A DNA stretch of 64,000 bases from Sphingomonas sp. (GTDB lineage Bacteria > Pseudomonadota > Alphaproteobacteria > Sphingomonadales > Sphingomonadaceae): contig JAHBZH010000001.1 in assembly GCA_019635535.1 (NCBI GenBank), positions 689,001 through 753,000 on the forward strand, written 5' to 3'. Shown here one piece after another: positions 8,367 to 17,747 of the stretch (its first letter is position 1; each line of letters opens with the position of its first letter). The notes below the pieces were generated by a model. The model was given only the letters and a program-made list of their open reading frames with translations, did not search any database and was not told the origin of the DNA. Both the position numbers and the translations under genes were made by a program.

Positions 8367-9969
8367 CCGCCGCGCGGTCGTCGCCGGCTTGGGAGTTGTC
8401 GGCGCGGTCGCGGCGGCGGGCCTCGGCTGGCGCGCCACCCGACCGGCGCCACCGGCGACCACCTTGGCGGGCGCCGACATGGAACGCGGCCATCGCCTGC
8501 GCGTCGGCGGCTTTCCGGAACCGTCCGAGACGGAGGAAGCTGGCGTCGTCATCGCCGGCGGCGGCGTCGCGGGGCTGGCGGCGGGCTGGGCGCTGGCCGA
8601 AGCCGGGTTCGAAGATTTTCAGCTGTTCGAGCTGGAGGATGCGGTCGGCGGCAATGCGCGCAGCGGGCGCAACGACGTGTCGGCCTTTCCGCTCGGCGCC
8701 CATTATCTCCCTGTCGCCAATCGCGAGGCGCGGGCGCTGCGCCACCTGCTCACCGGGCTCGGCATCATCACCGGCGAGGCGGACGGCGCGCCGGTCTACG
8801 ATCCGCTCCAGCTCTGCGCCGATCTGCAGGAACGCCTGCTCTGGCGGGGAAGCTGGCAGGAAGGCCTGATCCCCCGCACCGGGCTGGAGCCGCGCGACGA
8901 GGCCCATCTCGCCGCCTTCGATGCCGCGATGCGCGCCTTCTCCGCCCGCATCGGCGCGGACGGCAAGCCGGCCTTCGCGACGCCGCTCGCCTACAGCTCG
9001 CGCGATCCCGATCTGCTGGCGCTGGACGGCACGAATTTCGCCGCCTGGCTCGACGAACAAGGCTGGGATTCGCCGGTGCTGCGCGCACATGTCCGCTACG
9101 GGATGCGCGACGATTATGGCTGCGAGCCGGCCGACGTCTCGGCCTGGGCCGGAGTGCATTATTATGCCGGGCGGCGCGGCTGGGCGGCGAACGATGCGGC
9201 GGACAATGTGCTGACCTGGCCGGAGGGCAACGACCGGCTGGCGCGCGGCATGGCGGACCAGTTTCGCGGACAGATACGCTCCGGCCGCATCGTCCACCGC
9301 GTCACCCGCGACGGCGACCGGATTCTTGTCGATTCCTTCGACGTCTCACGACAGACCACGATCCGCACCCGCGCCCGCGCCGCGATCCTCGCCATGCCCC
9401 GCTTCGTCGCCGCTCATGTCGCGCCGGAGCTGCCGCCCGCCACGGCCTTCGGCTACGCGCCCTGGCTGGTCGCCAACGTCACCGTCGATCGCCTGCCTAC
9501 CGGACGCGGCGCGCCGCTCGCCTGGGACAATGTGTCCTCGACCAGCAATTCCCTGGGCTATGTCGTCGCCACCCATCAGGGGCCGGCGGCGATCCCCGGC
9601 GCCAGCGTCCTCACCTGGTATCTGCCGCTCTCCGACATGAGCCCTTCGGAAGGCCGCCGCCTGCTGGTCGAGCGATCCGCCGACGAGTGGCGCGCCGTCG
9701 TGACCGACGATCTGCTCGCGACGAATCCCGATCTGGAAGGCGCGATCCGCGCGGTCGATCTGTGGCGCTGGGGCCATGCGATGATCCGGCCCGTGCCCGG
9801 CCTGATCTGGGGCGGGGCGCCGGACGCGGCGCGGGCCGAGCCGCCGCTCTTCCTCGCCCATTCCGATCTGTCCGGCCTCTCACTGTTCGAGGAAGCCCAT
9901 TATCGCGGCGTGCTGGCGGCGGAAGGCGCGATGCGTCATCTCGGACATGGCTTTGAAAGCCTGCTATGA
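8356..9969 (+). CDS. FAD/NAD(P)-dependent amine-oxidase-like oxidoreductase, probably Tat-exported
   Basis: A 537-residue flavoprotein. It starts with DRRAVVAGLGVVG plus a hydrophobic stretch, a plausible twin-arginine signal/anchor (residues ~5-27). After a linker comes the Rossmann dinucleotide site AGGGVAGLAAG (~71-81), an acidic strand end FELE and the GG-x-x-R-S-G motif (~95-102), the standard NAD(P)-binding_8/amino-oxidase entry. The rest fits a monotopic FAD amine-oxidase-like fold with a C-terminal FAD closing segment (H-Y-R-G-V-L-A-A-E-G-A). Being between the aminopropyltransferase and AdoMet decarboxylase genes, with overlaps on both sides, it may oxidise the polyamine product or a modified lipid or protein. 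The substrate is not readable. Confidence 0.78.
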   Translation: MRVDRRAVVAGLGVVGAVAAAGLGWRATRPAPPATTLAGADMERGHRLRVGGFPEPSETEEAGVVIAGGGVAGLAAGWALAEAGFEDFQLFELEDAVGGNARSGRNDVSAFPLGAHYLPVANREARALRHLLTGLGIITGEADGAPVYDPLQLCADLQERLLWRGSWQEGLIPRTGLEPRDEAHLAAFDAAMRAFSARIGADGKPAFATPLAYSSRDPDLLALDGTNFAAWLDEQGWDSPVLRAHVRYGMRDDYGCEPADVSAWAGVHYYAGRRGWAANDAADNVLTWPEGNDRLARGMADQFRGQIRSGRIVHRVTRDGDRILVDSFDVSRQTTIRTRARAAILAMPRFVAAHVAPELPPATAFGYAPWLVANVTVDRLPTGRGAPLAWDNVSSTSNSLGYVVATHQGPAAIPGASVLTWYLPLSDMSPSEGRRLLVERSADEWRAVVTDDLLATNPDLEGAIRAVDLWRWGHAMIRPVPGLIWGGAPDAARAEPPLFLAHSDLSGLSLFEEAHYRGVLAAEGAMRHLGHGFESLL

Positions 9970-10337
9970 ATGCCGCGATGAATCAGGGGCGCCACCTCAT
10001 CGCCGATCTCCACGGCTGCGTCGGGCTCGACGACATCGACCTGATCGAGGCCGCGCTGACCGACGCGGCGGTGGCGGCCGGCGCGACCCTGCTGGAGGTC
10101 CGGCTGCACGATTTCGGGGCCGGGCAGGGCGTCACCGGCGTGGCGCTGCTCGCCGAATCGCACATCTCGATCCATTCTTGGCCCGAGCATGGCTATGCCG
10201 CGATCGACATCTTCCTGTGCGCCGAATGGCATGACGTGGAGGCGGGCCTGGCGGTGATCTCCGCCGCCCTGCGCGCCGAGCGGATCGACAAGCAGCTCAT
10301 CGCGCGCGGCGCGATGGCCGCCGCCGCGCCCGCCTGA
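9966..10337 (+). CDS. speD: S-adenosylmethionine decarboxylase, pyruvoyl type
   Basis: A 123-residue proenzyme of the short bacterial/archaeal class. The self-cleavage site is intact: E64-S65 inside LLAESHISIHSWPE, where Ser65 becomes the pyruvoyl group. His70 and Cys85 (IDIFLCAE) occupy the positions of the processing His and catalytic Cys in the Thermotoga enzyme. It makes decarboxylated AdoMet, the aminopropyl donor for the operon's aminopropyltransferase. The ATG overlaps the oxidoreductase stop (ATGA). A second Met at residue 5 is an alternative start. Last gene of the operon; the next gene, a sigma factor, is 96 bases away. Confidence 0.93.
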   Translation: MNAAMNQGRHLIADLHGCVGLDDIDLIEAALTDAAVAAGATLLEVRLHDFGAGQGVTGVALLAESHISIHSWPEHGYAAIDIFLCAEWHDVEAGLAVISAALRAERIDKQLIARGAMAAAAPA

Positions 10338-10433
10338 CCCCGCCGATGGACAGCGCCGGACCGGCGCGGTAAGGCGGCCCGCTCCGCCGGCTGGGGGTGT
10401 CGGCGCTACATTCGCGCGACCTTGGAGTGTTCG

Positions 10434-10931
10434 ATGAAAGGTGGCCTGGAGGCCGTCTTCCTGGAAAACCGGATGACGTTGCTGCGCTTCCTGCGCGCGC
10501 GCGGCGCCGGCGACGCGGCCGAGGATTGCCTGCAGGAGGTCTGGATCAAGGCGTCGGCCGGCGCGTCCGGCCCGATCGCCGAGCCGCTGGCCTATCTCTA
10601 CCGCACCGCCAACAATGTGATGCTGGACCGCCGCCGCGCCGAAGCGCGCGCGACCCGCCGCGACACCGCCTGGAGCGAGGCGGCCGACGACGTTCTGCCG
10701 GCCGAGAGCGAGGCCCGGCTGATCGCGCGCGAGCGACTGGCAGCGGTGGAATCCACGTTGGCCGCGTTGGGCGAACGCAGCGACGCGATCTTCCGCCGCT
10801 ATCGGCTGGAGGGCGTGAGCCAGCGCGACATCGCCGCCGAATTCGGCATCAGCCTGTCGGCGGTCGAGAAGCATCTGCAGAAGGCCTATCGCGCGCTGGC
10901 GGATCTCAGGGAGCGGCTCGATGTGGATTGA
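10434..10931 (+). CDS. ECF sigma factor (FecI-like)
   Basis: A 165-residue extracytoplasmic-function sigma factor. Region 2 includes FLRARGAGDAAEDCLQEVWIK (~19-40). Region 4 carries the helix-turn-helix YRLEGVSQRDIAAEFGISLS and the recognition part AVEKHLQKAYRAL. The chosen ATG at 10434 has GGAG 6-7 bases upstream; an in-frame TTG at 10422 is weaker. Followed by FecR and a TonB receptor with an STN domain, it forms a cell-surface signalling set: ligand at the receptor -> FecR -> sigma. The target is probably its own downstream genes. Confidence 0.92.
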   Translation: MKGGLEAVFLENRMTLLRFLRARGAGDAAEDCLQEVWIKASAGASGPIAEPLAYLYRTANNVMLDRRRAEARATRRDTAWSEAADDVLPAESEARLIARERLAAVESTLAALGERSDAIFRRYRLEGVSQRDIAAEFGISLSAVEKHLQKAYRALADLRERLDVD

Positions 10932-10968
10932 GCGGGGCGGCGGCGTCATGCTGCGGGAAGGGCTGTAG

Positions 10969-11913
10969 ATGGCGGACGTGAACGATCGGATTCGGGATGA
11001 GGCGGTGGCCTGGCATGTCCGGCTGCACGGCGATGCCGCGTCCGCCGACTGGGCGGGGTTCACCGCCTGGCTCGAAGCCGATCCGGCGCATGCGCAGGCC
11101 TATGACCTGGTCGCGCTCGCCGATGCCGAGCTCGACGATCTCCCGCTCGCGCCTGTGGCGCCGATGCCCGCTTATGTCGAGCCGCACCGGTCGAACCGAC
11201 GTGCCTTTCTGGGCTGGGGCGGGGCGGCCATTGCCGCCGCTTTGGTCGGCGCGATCACCTTGATGCCCGCCGGCGGCACCTACGAAATCGTCACCGCGCC
11301 CGGCGAACGTCGCGTCATCGCGCTCGAAGAAGGCAGCCGGATCGAAGTCAATGGCGACAGCCGGCTGGTGCTCGACCGCGGCGACGCGCGCTTCGCCCGG
11401 ATCGAGCGGGGTGAGGCCCTGTTCACCGTGGTTCACGACGATGCCCGCCCGTTCCGGGTCGAGGCGGGCGAAGCGCGGCTGATCGATCTCGGCACCGTCT
11501 TCAACGTCCTCCATGACGGCGATCGCACCGAGGTCGCCGTTTCGGAGGGCGAGGTGGAATGGCGCCGCGCCAATGCGCGCATGAACTTGACGCCCGGCAT
11601 GGCACTCAGCCAGCGCGGCACGGAGGATCCGGTCGTGACCCGCCCCGCCATCGCGTCGATCGGCGGCTGGCGGGAAGGCCGCCTCAGCTATTCGGCGGCA
11701 CGCTACGACGCGGTCGTGGCCGATCTGTCGCGCAATCTCGGCGCCCGCGTGGCGCTGGATGGCGCGGTGGCGGCGCGACGGTTCAGCGGCGTGATCGTGA
11801 TCGATCGCGATCCGGGCGTGACGCTCGACCGCGCCGGCGCGCTGCTCGAGCTTGACGCCCGACGCGAGGGCGACGGCTGGCGATTGACGGTGGAGCGCGG
11901 TGCGCGGCCTTGA
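10969..11913 (+). CDS. FecR-family anti-sigma / signal transducer
   Basis: A 314-residue protein. The N-terminal DUF4880-type cytoplasmic part (EAVAWHVRLH...ADWAGFTAWLEADPAHAQAYD) is followed by a single membrane helix (~80-97, GGAAIAAALVGAITLMP). The periplasmic FecR domain has RRVIALEEGSRIEVNGDSRL and the VFNVLHDGDRTEVAVSEGEVEW strand pair. The C-terminal ~60 residues resemble an STN-like module (ARYDAVVADLSRNLGARVALD), which pairs with the receptor's N-terminal STN. It lies 37 bases after the sigma gene and overlaps the receptor start by 14 bases. Confidence 0.92.
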   Translation: MADVNDRIRDEAVAWHVRLHGDAASADWAGFTAWLEADPAHAQAYDLVALADAELDDLPLAPVAPMPAYVEPHRSNRRAFLGWGGAAIAAALVGAITLMPAGGTYEIVTAPGERRVIALEEGSRIEVNGDSRLVLDRGDARFARIERGEALFTVVHDDARPFRVEAGEARLIDLGTVFNVLHDGDRTEVAVSEGEVEWRRANARMNLTPGMALSQRGTEDPVVTRPAIASIGGWREGRLSYSAARYDAVVADLSRNLGARVALDGAVAARRFSGVIVIDRDPGVTLDRAGALLELDARREGDGWRLTVERGARP

Positions 11914-14329
11914 CCTGATCCTGCCCGCGGCGATCCTGGTTTCCGCCGCTTCGGCGGACGCCTCGGCGCGCCACCGGCTCGATCTGCCCGCCGGACGGCT
12001 CGGCGACGCGTTGGTGGCACTGGGCCAGCAGGCGGGGATCAGCGTCGGCGTCGCCGATCCGGCGCTGGCCAATCGCCGCGTCGAGCGCCTGCGCGGCCGG
12101 ATGACCGCCGCCGCCGCGCTCGACCGGCTGACGCGGGGCACGGGGGCGCGCGCGGTCGCGGTCGACGGGCGCACCTGGCGCGTGGTGCGCGCGCCGGCGC
12201 CGCAGCGTCATGCGTCGCGCCCGGCCCGCCGCGAAGCGTCGCCGCCGCGCGAAGCGGAGGTCGAGCAGGCGGACATCGTCATCACCGCGTCCAAGCGCGC
12301 CTTCCGTCTCGCCTCATTCCCCGGCTCGGTGATGTTCGTGTCGGGCGAGGATCCGATGGCCGCCGCGCACGGGCGGGGCACGGAGGGGCTGGTCGCGACT
12401 TTGCCCGGCCTCAATTCCACCCATCTCGGCACCGGCCGCAACAAGCTGTTCATCCGCGGCATCGCCGATTCGAGTTTCAACGGCCCGACCCAGGCGACGG
12501 TCGGCCAATATCTCGGCGAGACGCGGCTCAACTACAACACGCCCGATCCGAATCTGCATCTGCACGACATCGACCGGATCGAGGTGCTGCCCGGGCCGCA
12601 GGGCACGCTCTACGGCGCCGGCTCGCTCGGCGGTATCCTGCGCATCGTCCCCAATGCGCCGCGCCTGGGCGTCGTCCAGGGCTCGGTGTCGATCGGCGCC
12701 GCCTTCACCCAGCATGGCGATCCCGGCGGCGAGGCGGCGGCGGTGCTGAACCTGCCGATCGGCGATGCGCTGGCTCTGCGCGTCGTCGGATACGGCGCGC
12801 GCGAGGGTGGCTATATCGACGACACGCTGCGCGGGCTCGACGATGTCAACCGTACCGATATCCATGGCGGCCGCGCCCGGCTGCGAGCCGAGGCCGGCGA
12901 CTGGACGATCGGCCTGGGCATCGCCGGCCAGCGCATCCGGGGCAGGGATGGCCAATTCGCCGATCGCGACGCGCCGCCGCTGACCCGCGCCAGCCCGGTC
13001 GCCGAGTATTATTCGAACGATTATCTGCTCGGCGACATCGTGGTCGAGCGCGACTGGAGCAACGGCCTGCGCTTCGTCTCGACCGCGGGCATGGTCCATC
13101 AGACACTCGACGAACGCTATGATTCGACCCGGCCGGACGGCCCGCCGACCGCCTATCACCAGACCAATCGGCTGAACTTGCTGTCCGCCGAAAGCCGGCT
13201 GTCGCGCTCCGGCCCGGAGGGCACCGGCTGGCTGATCGGCGCCAGCTTCATCTCCAACCGCTCGGAGATTTCGCGCGCATTGGGCGACCCCGACGCGCCC
13301 GATCCGATCGCCGGGGTGCGCAACAGCGTCAACGAGATCACCGCATTCGGCGAGGCGACGATCGGCATCCGCGAAGGCATCACCGCAACCTTCGGCGGCC
13401 GCCTTACCCACAGTCGTCTGTCCGGCGGGGTGCTCGATGCGCCGATGGCGTTTCTGACGATGCTGCGCGAATTGCGCGCCCAGCGCGACGAGACGGTTTT
13501 CCTGCCTTCGTTCGCGCTCGCCGCGCGGGCCAATGACGATCTGCTTCTCTTCGCCCGCTACCAGCAGGGTTTCCGGCCCGGCGGTCTTGCAGTCACGTCG
13601 CCCTTCATCGCCCGGCTGGTGAACGGTGCAGTCGTGACGACGGAAGCGATGGAGCCGCTTCCCATCGGCGCGAGCTCGGTCGGCCGTTTCGAGAATGACC
13701 GTGTGGCGACGATCGAGGTGGGCGCGCGTCATGGCGTGCCGGGCGCGGGACGCTTCGATCTCGCCGCCGCCTTCGCCTATACGCGCTGGACGGACATCCA
13801 GGCCGATATCGTCAATCCGTTCGGCTTCCAGACTACGTCCAATATCGGCGACGGGCGGATCTTCACGCTCGATCTGCAGGTCGGCTGGCGCCCGGTGGCG
13901 GGCCTCAATCTCGAGGCGGCGGTCGTGCTCAACGACAGCCTGGTCACCAATCCGGCGCCCAGCATCATCATCACGCCGCGCTCGCCGTTGCCCAATGTCG
14001 CACGGGTCAATTTCCATCTGGGCGCGGAATACAGCGCCGAGATCGCGCCGGATGCCGTGCTGCGGCTGTGGAGCTCGGCCCGCTACGCCGGCACGTCGCG
14101 ACTCGGTATCGGCCCGATTCTCGGCGAGAAGCAGGGCGACTGGCTCGATCTCGGCGCCGGCGCGCGGCTCGAACGCGGCCGCCATGCCCTCACTTTGGGC
14201 ATGACCAATCTCCTCGATGCCGAAGGCAATCGCTTCGCGATGGGCTCGCCCTTCACGCTGGCGCTGCGCCGCCAGATCACGCCGCTGCGCCCGCGCACGT
14301 TGCGGGTCGGCTGGGAAGTGCGCTTCTAG
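11900..14329 (+). CDS. TonB-dependent receptor with N-terminal STN signalling domain
   Basis: An 809-residue outer-membrane receptor starting at GTG 11900 inside the end of fecR. A short signal (~1-23) precedes the STN domain (~25-85: LPAGRLGDALVALGQQAGIS). A linker with the TonB box-like ADIVITASKR, the plug (LPGLNSTHLGTGRNKLFIRGI and the IDRIEVLPGPQGTLYGAGSLGGILRI signature) and a 22-strand-type barrel follow, ending in an aromatic residue (RVGWEVRF). The STN domain plus the upstream sigma/FecR pair indicate transcriptional signalling as well as uptake, classically of ferric siderophores. The ligand is not determinable. Confidence 0.93.
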   Translation: MRGLDLILPAAILVSAASADASARHRLDLPAGRLGDALVALGQQAGISVGVADPALANRRVERLRGRMTAAAALDRLTRGTGARAVAVDGRTWRVVRAPAPQRHASRPARREASPPREAEVEQADIVITASKRAFRLASFPGSVMFVSGEDPMAAAHGRGTEGLVATLPGLNSTHLGTGRNKLFIRGIADSSFNGPTQATVGQYLGETRLNYNTPDPNLHLHDIDRIEVLPGPQGTLYGAGSLGGILRIVPNAPRLGVVQGSVSIGAAFTQHGDPGGEAAAVLNLPIGDALALRVVGYGAREGGYIDDTLRGLDDVNRTDIHGGRARLRAEAGDWTIGLGIAGQRIRGRDGQFADRDAPPLTRASPVAEYYSNDYLLGDIVVERDWSNGLRFVSTAGMVHQTLDERYDSTRPDGPPTAYHQTNRLNLLSAESRLSRSGPEGTGWLIGASFISNRSEISRALGDPDAPDPIAGVRNSVNEITAFGEATIGIREGITATFGGRLTHSRLSGGVLDAPMAFLTMLRELRAQRDETVFLPSFALAARANDDLLLFARYQQGFRPGGLAVTSPFIARLVNGAVVTTEAMEPLPIGASSVGRFENDRVATIEVGARHGVPGAGRFDLAAAFAYTRWTDIQADIVNPFGFQTTSNIGDGRIFTLDLQVGWRPVAGLNLEAAVVLNDSLVTNPAPSIIITPRSPLPNVARVNFHLGAEYSAEIAPDAVLRLWSSARYAGTSRLGIGPILGEKQGDWLDLGAGARLERGRHALTLGMTNLLDAEGNRFAMGSPFTLALRRQITPLRPRTLRVGWEVRF

Positions 14330-14392
14330 CCTTTCTTAGAAAAATTCGTCCGACCGGTGCGGGTCTCCGTGCACGGCGGCGTCATTGGGGCA

Positions 14393-14434
14393 GAGAGCGG
14401 CGCCCGACTCCCCCCACCCCGCGGCGCCGCTCTC
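14393..14434. repeat. 12-bp perfect inverted repeat before the autotransporter gene
   Basis: GAGAGCGGCGCC at 14393-14404 pairs with GGCGCCGCTCTC at 14423-14434 across an 18-base C-rich loop. It is in the 131-base gap between the TonB receptor and the autotransporter. There is no T-run after it, so it is not a standard intrinsic terminator. It may attenuate or separate expression of the autotransporter from the receptor operon. Confidence 0.5.
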
Positions 14435-14460
14435 CCCCATTCACGGTCCGAGGAACGATT

Positions 14461-17400
14461 GTGTCGATGCGTCTTCTGCTTGCCTGCACCTGCCTCACGC
14501 CCATCGCCATCTTCGCCAGTGCCGGCCAGGCGGAACGCGTCATCGAGACCAAGATCACCACGCCGGTTTCGACCTCTACCGCCAGCAACGGCGCGCCGGA
14601 CGACATCAAGATCACCTCCGCCGGCTCGATCGTCCCCACCGGCGGAGTCGCCGTCACGATCGACAGCAACAACAATGTCACCAATCAGGGCACGATCCAG
14701 ATCACCGATGCCAATGACGCGACCGGAATCCTCGCCAATCCCGGCACGGCCGGCACGATCACCAATTCGGGCAAGATCGTCATCGACGAGACCTACGCGC
14801 CCAAGGACACCGACGATGACGGCGATCTCGACGGTCCGTTCGCGCAAGGCGCGCGGCGCTTCGGTATCCGTGTCGCGCCGGGCGGGACGTTCACCGGCAA
14901 CATCGTCAACGGCGGCGAAATCGCGATTGAAGGCAATCAGTCGGCGGCCATCGCCATCGATGGCCGGCTGAACGGTTCGCTCACCAGCAGCGGTACGATC
15001 AACGTGCTGGGCGACGGTTCGGCCGGCATCCGCGCCGAGGACATTACCGGTAATGTGCGGTTGACCGGAACGATCAGCGCGCGCGGGCAAGACGCGGTCG
15101 GCGTCGCGCTCGACGGCGATGTCGGCGGCGCCGTCAGCTTTCAGGGCACGGTGACCGCCACGGGCTTCCGCGCCGTTCCGCCGCCCGCAGACACATCGAA
15201 GCTCGACGCGGACGATCTGCTTCAGGGCGGCCCGGCGATCCGCATTTCCGGCAATGTCGGCGGCGGCATCATCTTCGAGCGGCGGCCCGACGACAAGGAT
15301 CCAAAGAACGATGACGAGGACGGCGACGGGATTCCCGATGCGCAGGAAGGCACGGCCAACATCGTTTCGGCGGGCGCGGCGGCGGCAGTCCAGGTCGGCG
15401 ATACGGCGAACGACATCGCGATCGGGCCGGTTGCGGGCAATGTCAACGGCCACGGTCTCGTCATTGACGGCGTGCTTACCGGCGCCGGCACCTACAAAGG
15501 CGTGGACGGCAATGGTCTGGTGATCGGCGGCCTGGGCGGCAACGTGACGATCGCGGGAGGGATGACCGTGGGGGGCACGATCAGTGCCACATCGCCGGAT
15601 GCCAATGCGACGGCGGTGCGGATCGGCGACGGGGCCAGTGTCGCCGAGATCAGGAACAGCGGCGTGATCTCCGCCACTGGCGCCACGGCGGAGGGCAGGC
15701 TTGCCCGGGCGCTTCTGGTCGAAAGCGGCGCCGATGTTTCCACGATCCGCAACAGTGGCCGGATCGAGGCGACCGCCGGCAAGAACGGCGGCGCGGGCGC
15801 CATCGTCGACCGCTCCGGCAATGTCGGACTGGTGGAGAATAGCGGCCGCATCCGCGCGACCGGCGCGGAGGCGGGGTCGGGCCGCAATGTCGCGATCGAC
15901 CTGGCCGCGAACGGTGCCGGCGCGATCGTTCGTCAGACCGCTGCCTCGGGAGCCGCCCCGCCGTCCATCAGTGGCGACATCCTTTTCGGTGCCGGTGACG
16001 ACCTGCTCGACATCGCCGCCGGCACCGTCGCCGGTACGGCCCGGTTCGGCGAAGGCGCCAATCGGCTTCAGCTCGGCGGCAATGCCGCCTATTCCGGTGC
16101 GATCGTCTTCGGTGCGGGCGCGGACCGGGTCACGCTGGGCGGCACCAGCGCCTTTGCCGGCAGCGCCGATTTCGGCGGCGGCGCGGACTTATTGGAAATA
16201 TCCGGCACGGCCAGCTTCCGAGGCGCGACCTCGAACGGCTCGGGCCTCGCCGTGAACGTCGCGGGCGGCCATTTCGAGGCGACCAATCTCGGCACGGTCT
16301 CGCTCGCTTCGCTCAACCTGGGTGCGACCGCGACGCTCGGCGTTGGCATCGACGCCGCGGCGGGCACAGGCACGCTCTATGACGTCGCCGGCGCGGCCAC
16401 GATCGCCGAAGGGGCGGAGGTGCGCGTCCGTCTCGCCAATGTGAGCGCGTCGGAAGGCCGCTTCGTCTTCCTCCGCGGCGGCGCGCTGACCGGAGGCGAC
16501 ACGCTCGGCCTTGGCGAGGCTTCCCTGCCCTATCTGTTCAAGGGCACGCTGGACGCGGAGACGGCGGGCGAGATTGCGGTCGTGATCGAACGGCGGACCG
16601 CCGCCGAGATGGGCTTCAACGGCTCGGAGGCGCGTGCCTATGACGCGATCTTCGCCGCGCTCGACAATGACGGCGACATCGCCGACGCCGTTCTCGCTCT
16701 CGGCGACGCGGCGGGCATGCGGTCCACGATCCGCCAGATGCTGCCCGATCATGCCGGCGGCGCGTTCGACACGGTGACGCAGGCCTCGCGCGCCACCGCG
16801 CGCTTCCTCGCCGATCCGCACACGCCGATCGCCGACATGGGCGGCTGGGGCTTCTGGCTGCAGCAGGTCGCCTGGGGTTCGTCCAAGAATCTCGGCGACA
16901 CCGCCGCCTACGATATCGCCGGCTGGGGCACGTCCGCCGGCGCCGAAATCCGGGCCGGCGGGATCGGCAATGTCGGCCTGTCGCTCGCTTATCTCAACGG
17001 CGAGGATTCGGACGGCGAGACCGACAATCAGGTGCGCGCCGAGCAATATGAGCTTGCCGCCTATTGGCGCGGACAGTGGGGCGGCTTCCGGGCCTTCGCG
17101 CGCGGGTCGGCGGCGATCGTCGATTTCCGGGGGACGCGCACGTTCACCGGCGAGGATGTCAGCCGCACCGCGACCGGCGAGTGGCGCGGGCGGCTCTATT
17201 CCGCCGCCGCAGGCATTTCATACGAGCATGGCTTCGGCCGGCTCAGCCTGCGGCCGCTGGCCTCGATCGATTATTATCGCCTGTCCGAGAACGGCTATGC
17301 CGAGACCGGCGGCGGCGATGCCTTCAACCTTGTTGTCGATGGGCGCACGAGTGATGAGTTCGCGCTCAATGCGACTCTCACGGCCGGCTATGATTTCGGC

Positions 17401-17670
17401 CGTCGTGAGACTGGCGCCGGCTGGCTACGAACCGAGCTGGAAGCCGGCCGGCGCCAGATCCTGGGTGGCGCGCTCGGCGCCACGACCGCGCATTTCGACG
17501 GAGGCGATCCCTTCACTCTGGTGCCGGAAGACCGCACCGACGGCTGGGTCGGACGGCTGCGCTTGACCGGCGGCCAGGGGCCGTTCTCCCTGGGCGGCGA
17601 GGCCAGCGCCGAGGAGCAGCTCGGCAAGGCCGCGATCGCCTTTCGTGTCTCGCTGCGCATGGGGCTGTAG
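14461..17670 (+). CDS. Autotransporter (type V secretion) with beta-helix passenger
   Basis: About 1069 residues. Start is taken at GTG 14461 (6 bases after a GAGGA site); ATG 14467 is the alternative. A signal peptide ends near AGQA (~24). The passenger (~25-760) is a Gly/Asn/Thr-rich series of imperfect beta-helix coils (I-x-N-S-G-x-I, G-A-G-x-D). It is interrupted by two acidic, calcium-site-like loops: DTDDDGDLDG near residue 116 and DDEDGDGIPDAQEG near 284. The last ~275 residues form the translocator barrel (WGFWLQQVAWG ... FRVSLRMGL), ending in Leu and not the usual Phe. It lies downstream of the FecI/FecR/receptor set and may share control. Function probably surface adhesion or display. 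Confidence 0.88.
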   Translation: MSMRLLLACTCLTPIAIFASAGQAERVIETKITTPVSTSTASNGAPDDIKITSAGSIVPTGGVAVTIDSNNNVTNQGTIQITDANDATGILANPGTAGTITNSGKIVIDETYAPKDTDDDGDLDGPFAQGARRFGIRVAPGGTFTGNIVNGGEIAIEGNQSAAIAIDGRLNGSLTSSGTINVLGDGSAGIRAEDITGNVRLTGTISARGQDAVGVALDGDVGGAVSFQGTVTATGFRAVPPPADTSKLDADDLLQGGPAIRISGNVGGGIIFERRPDDKDPKNDDEDGDGIPDAQEGTANIVSAGAAAAVQVGDTANDIAIGPVAGNVNGHGLVIDGVLTGAGTYKGVDGNGLVIGGLGGNVTIAGGMTVGGTISATSPDANATAVRIGDGASVAEIRNSGVISATGATAEGRLARALLVESGADVSTIRNSGRIEATAGKNGGAGAIVDRSGNVGLVENSGRIRATGAEAGSGRNVAIDLAANGAGAIVRQTAASGAAPPSISGDILFGAGDDLLDIAAGTVAGTARFGEGANRLQLGGNAAYSGAIVFGAGADRVTLGGTSAFAGSADFGGGADLLEISGTASFRGATSNGSGLAVNVAGGHFEATNLGTVSLASLNLGATATLGVGIDAAAGTGTLYDVAGAATIAEGAEVRVRLANVSASEGRFVFLRGGALTGGDTLGLGEASLPYLFKGTLDAETAGEIAVVIERRTAAEMGFNGSEARAYDAIFAALDNDGDIADAVLALGDAAGMRSTIRQMLPDHAGGAFDTVTQASRATARFLADPHTPIADMGGWGFWLQQVAWGSSKNLGDTAAYDIAGWGTSAGAEIRAGGIGNVGLSLAYLNGEDSDGETDNQVRAEQYELAAYWRGQWGGFRAFARGSAAIVDFRGTRTFTGEDVSRTATGEWRGRLYSAAAGISYEHGFGRLSLRPLASIDYYRLSENGYAETGGGDAFNLVVDGRTSDEFALNATLTAGYDFGRRETGAGWLRTELEAGRRQILGGALGATTAHFDGGDPFTLVPEDRTDGWVGRLRLTGGQGPFSLGGEASAEEQLGKAAIAFRVSLRMGL

Positions 17671-17747
17671 CCTTTTCGCGCGGGCCATGTCCGAAAATCG
17701 GGCAAGGAGATATTTCCGCGCCGTCCGTGACGGGCTATCGCAGGTCC

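Noticed and set aside
12314..14185. A 623-codon open frame antisense to the TonB receptor
   Set aside because: The receptor on the plus strand has clear family motifs; the antisense product has none and shows shadow-type composition.
14068..14460. N-terminal extension of the autotransporter frame into the TonB receptor gene
   Set aside because: The extension overlaps the receptor's coding end in another frame and would place the obvious signal peptide inside the protein.
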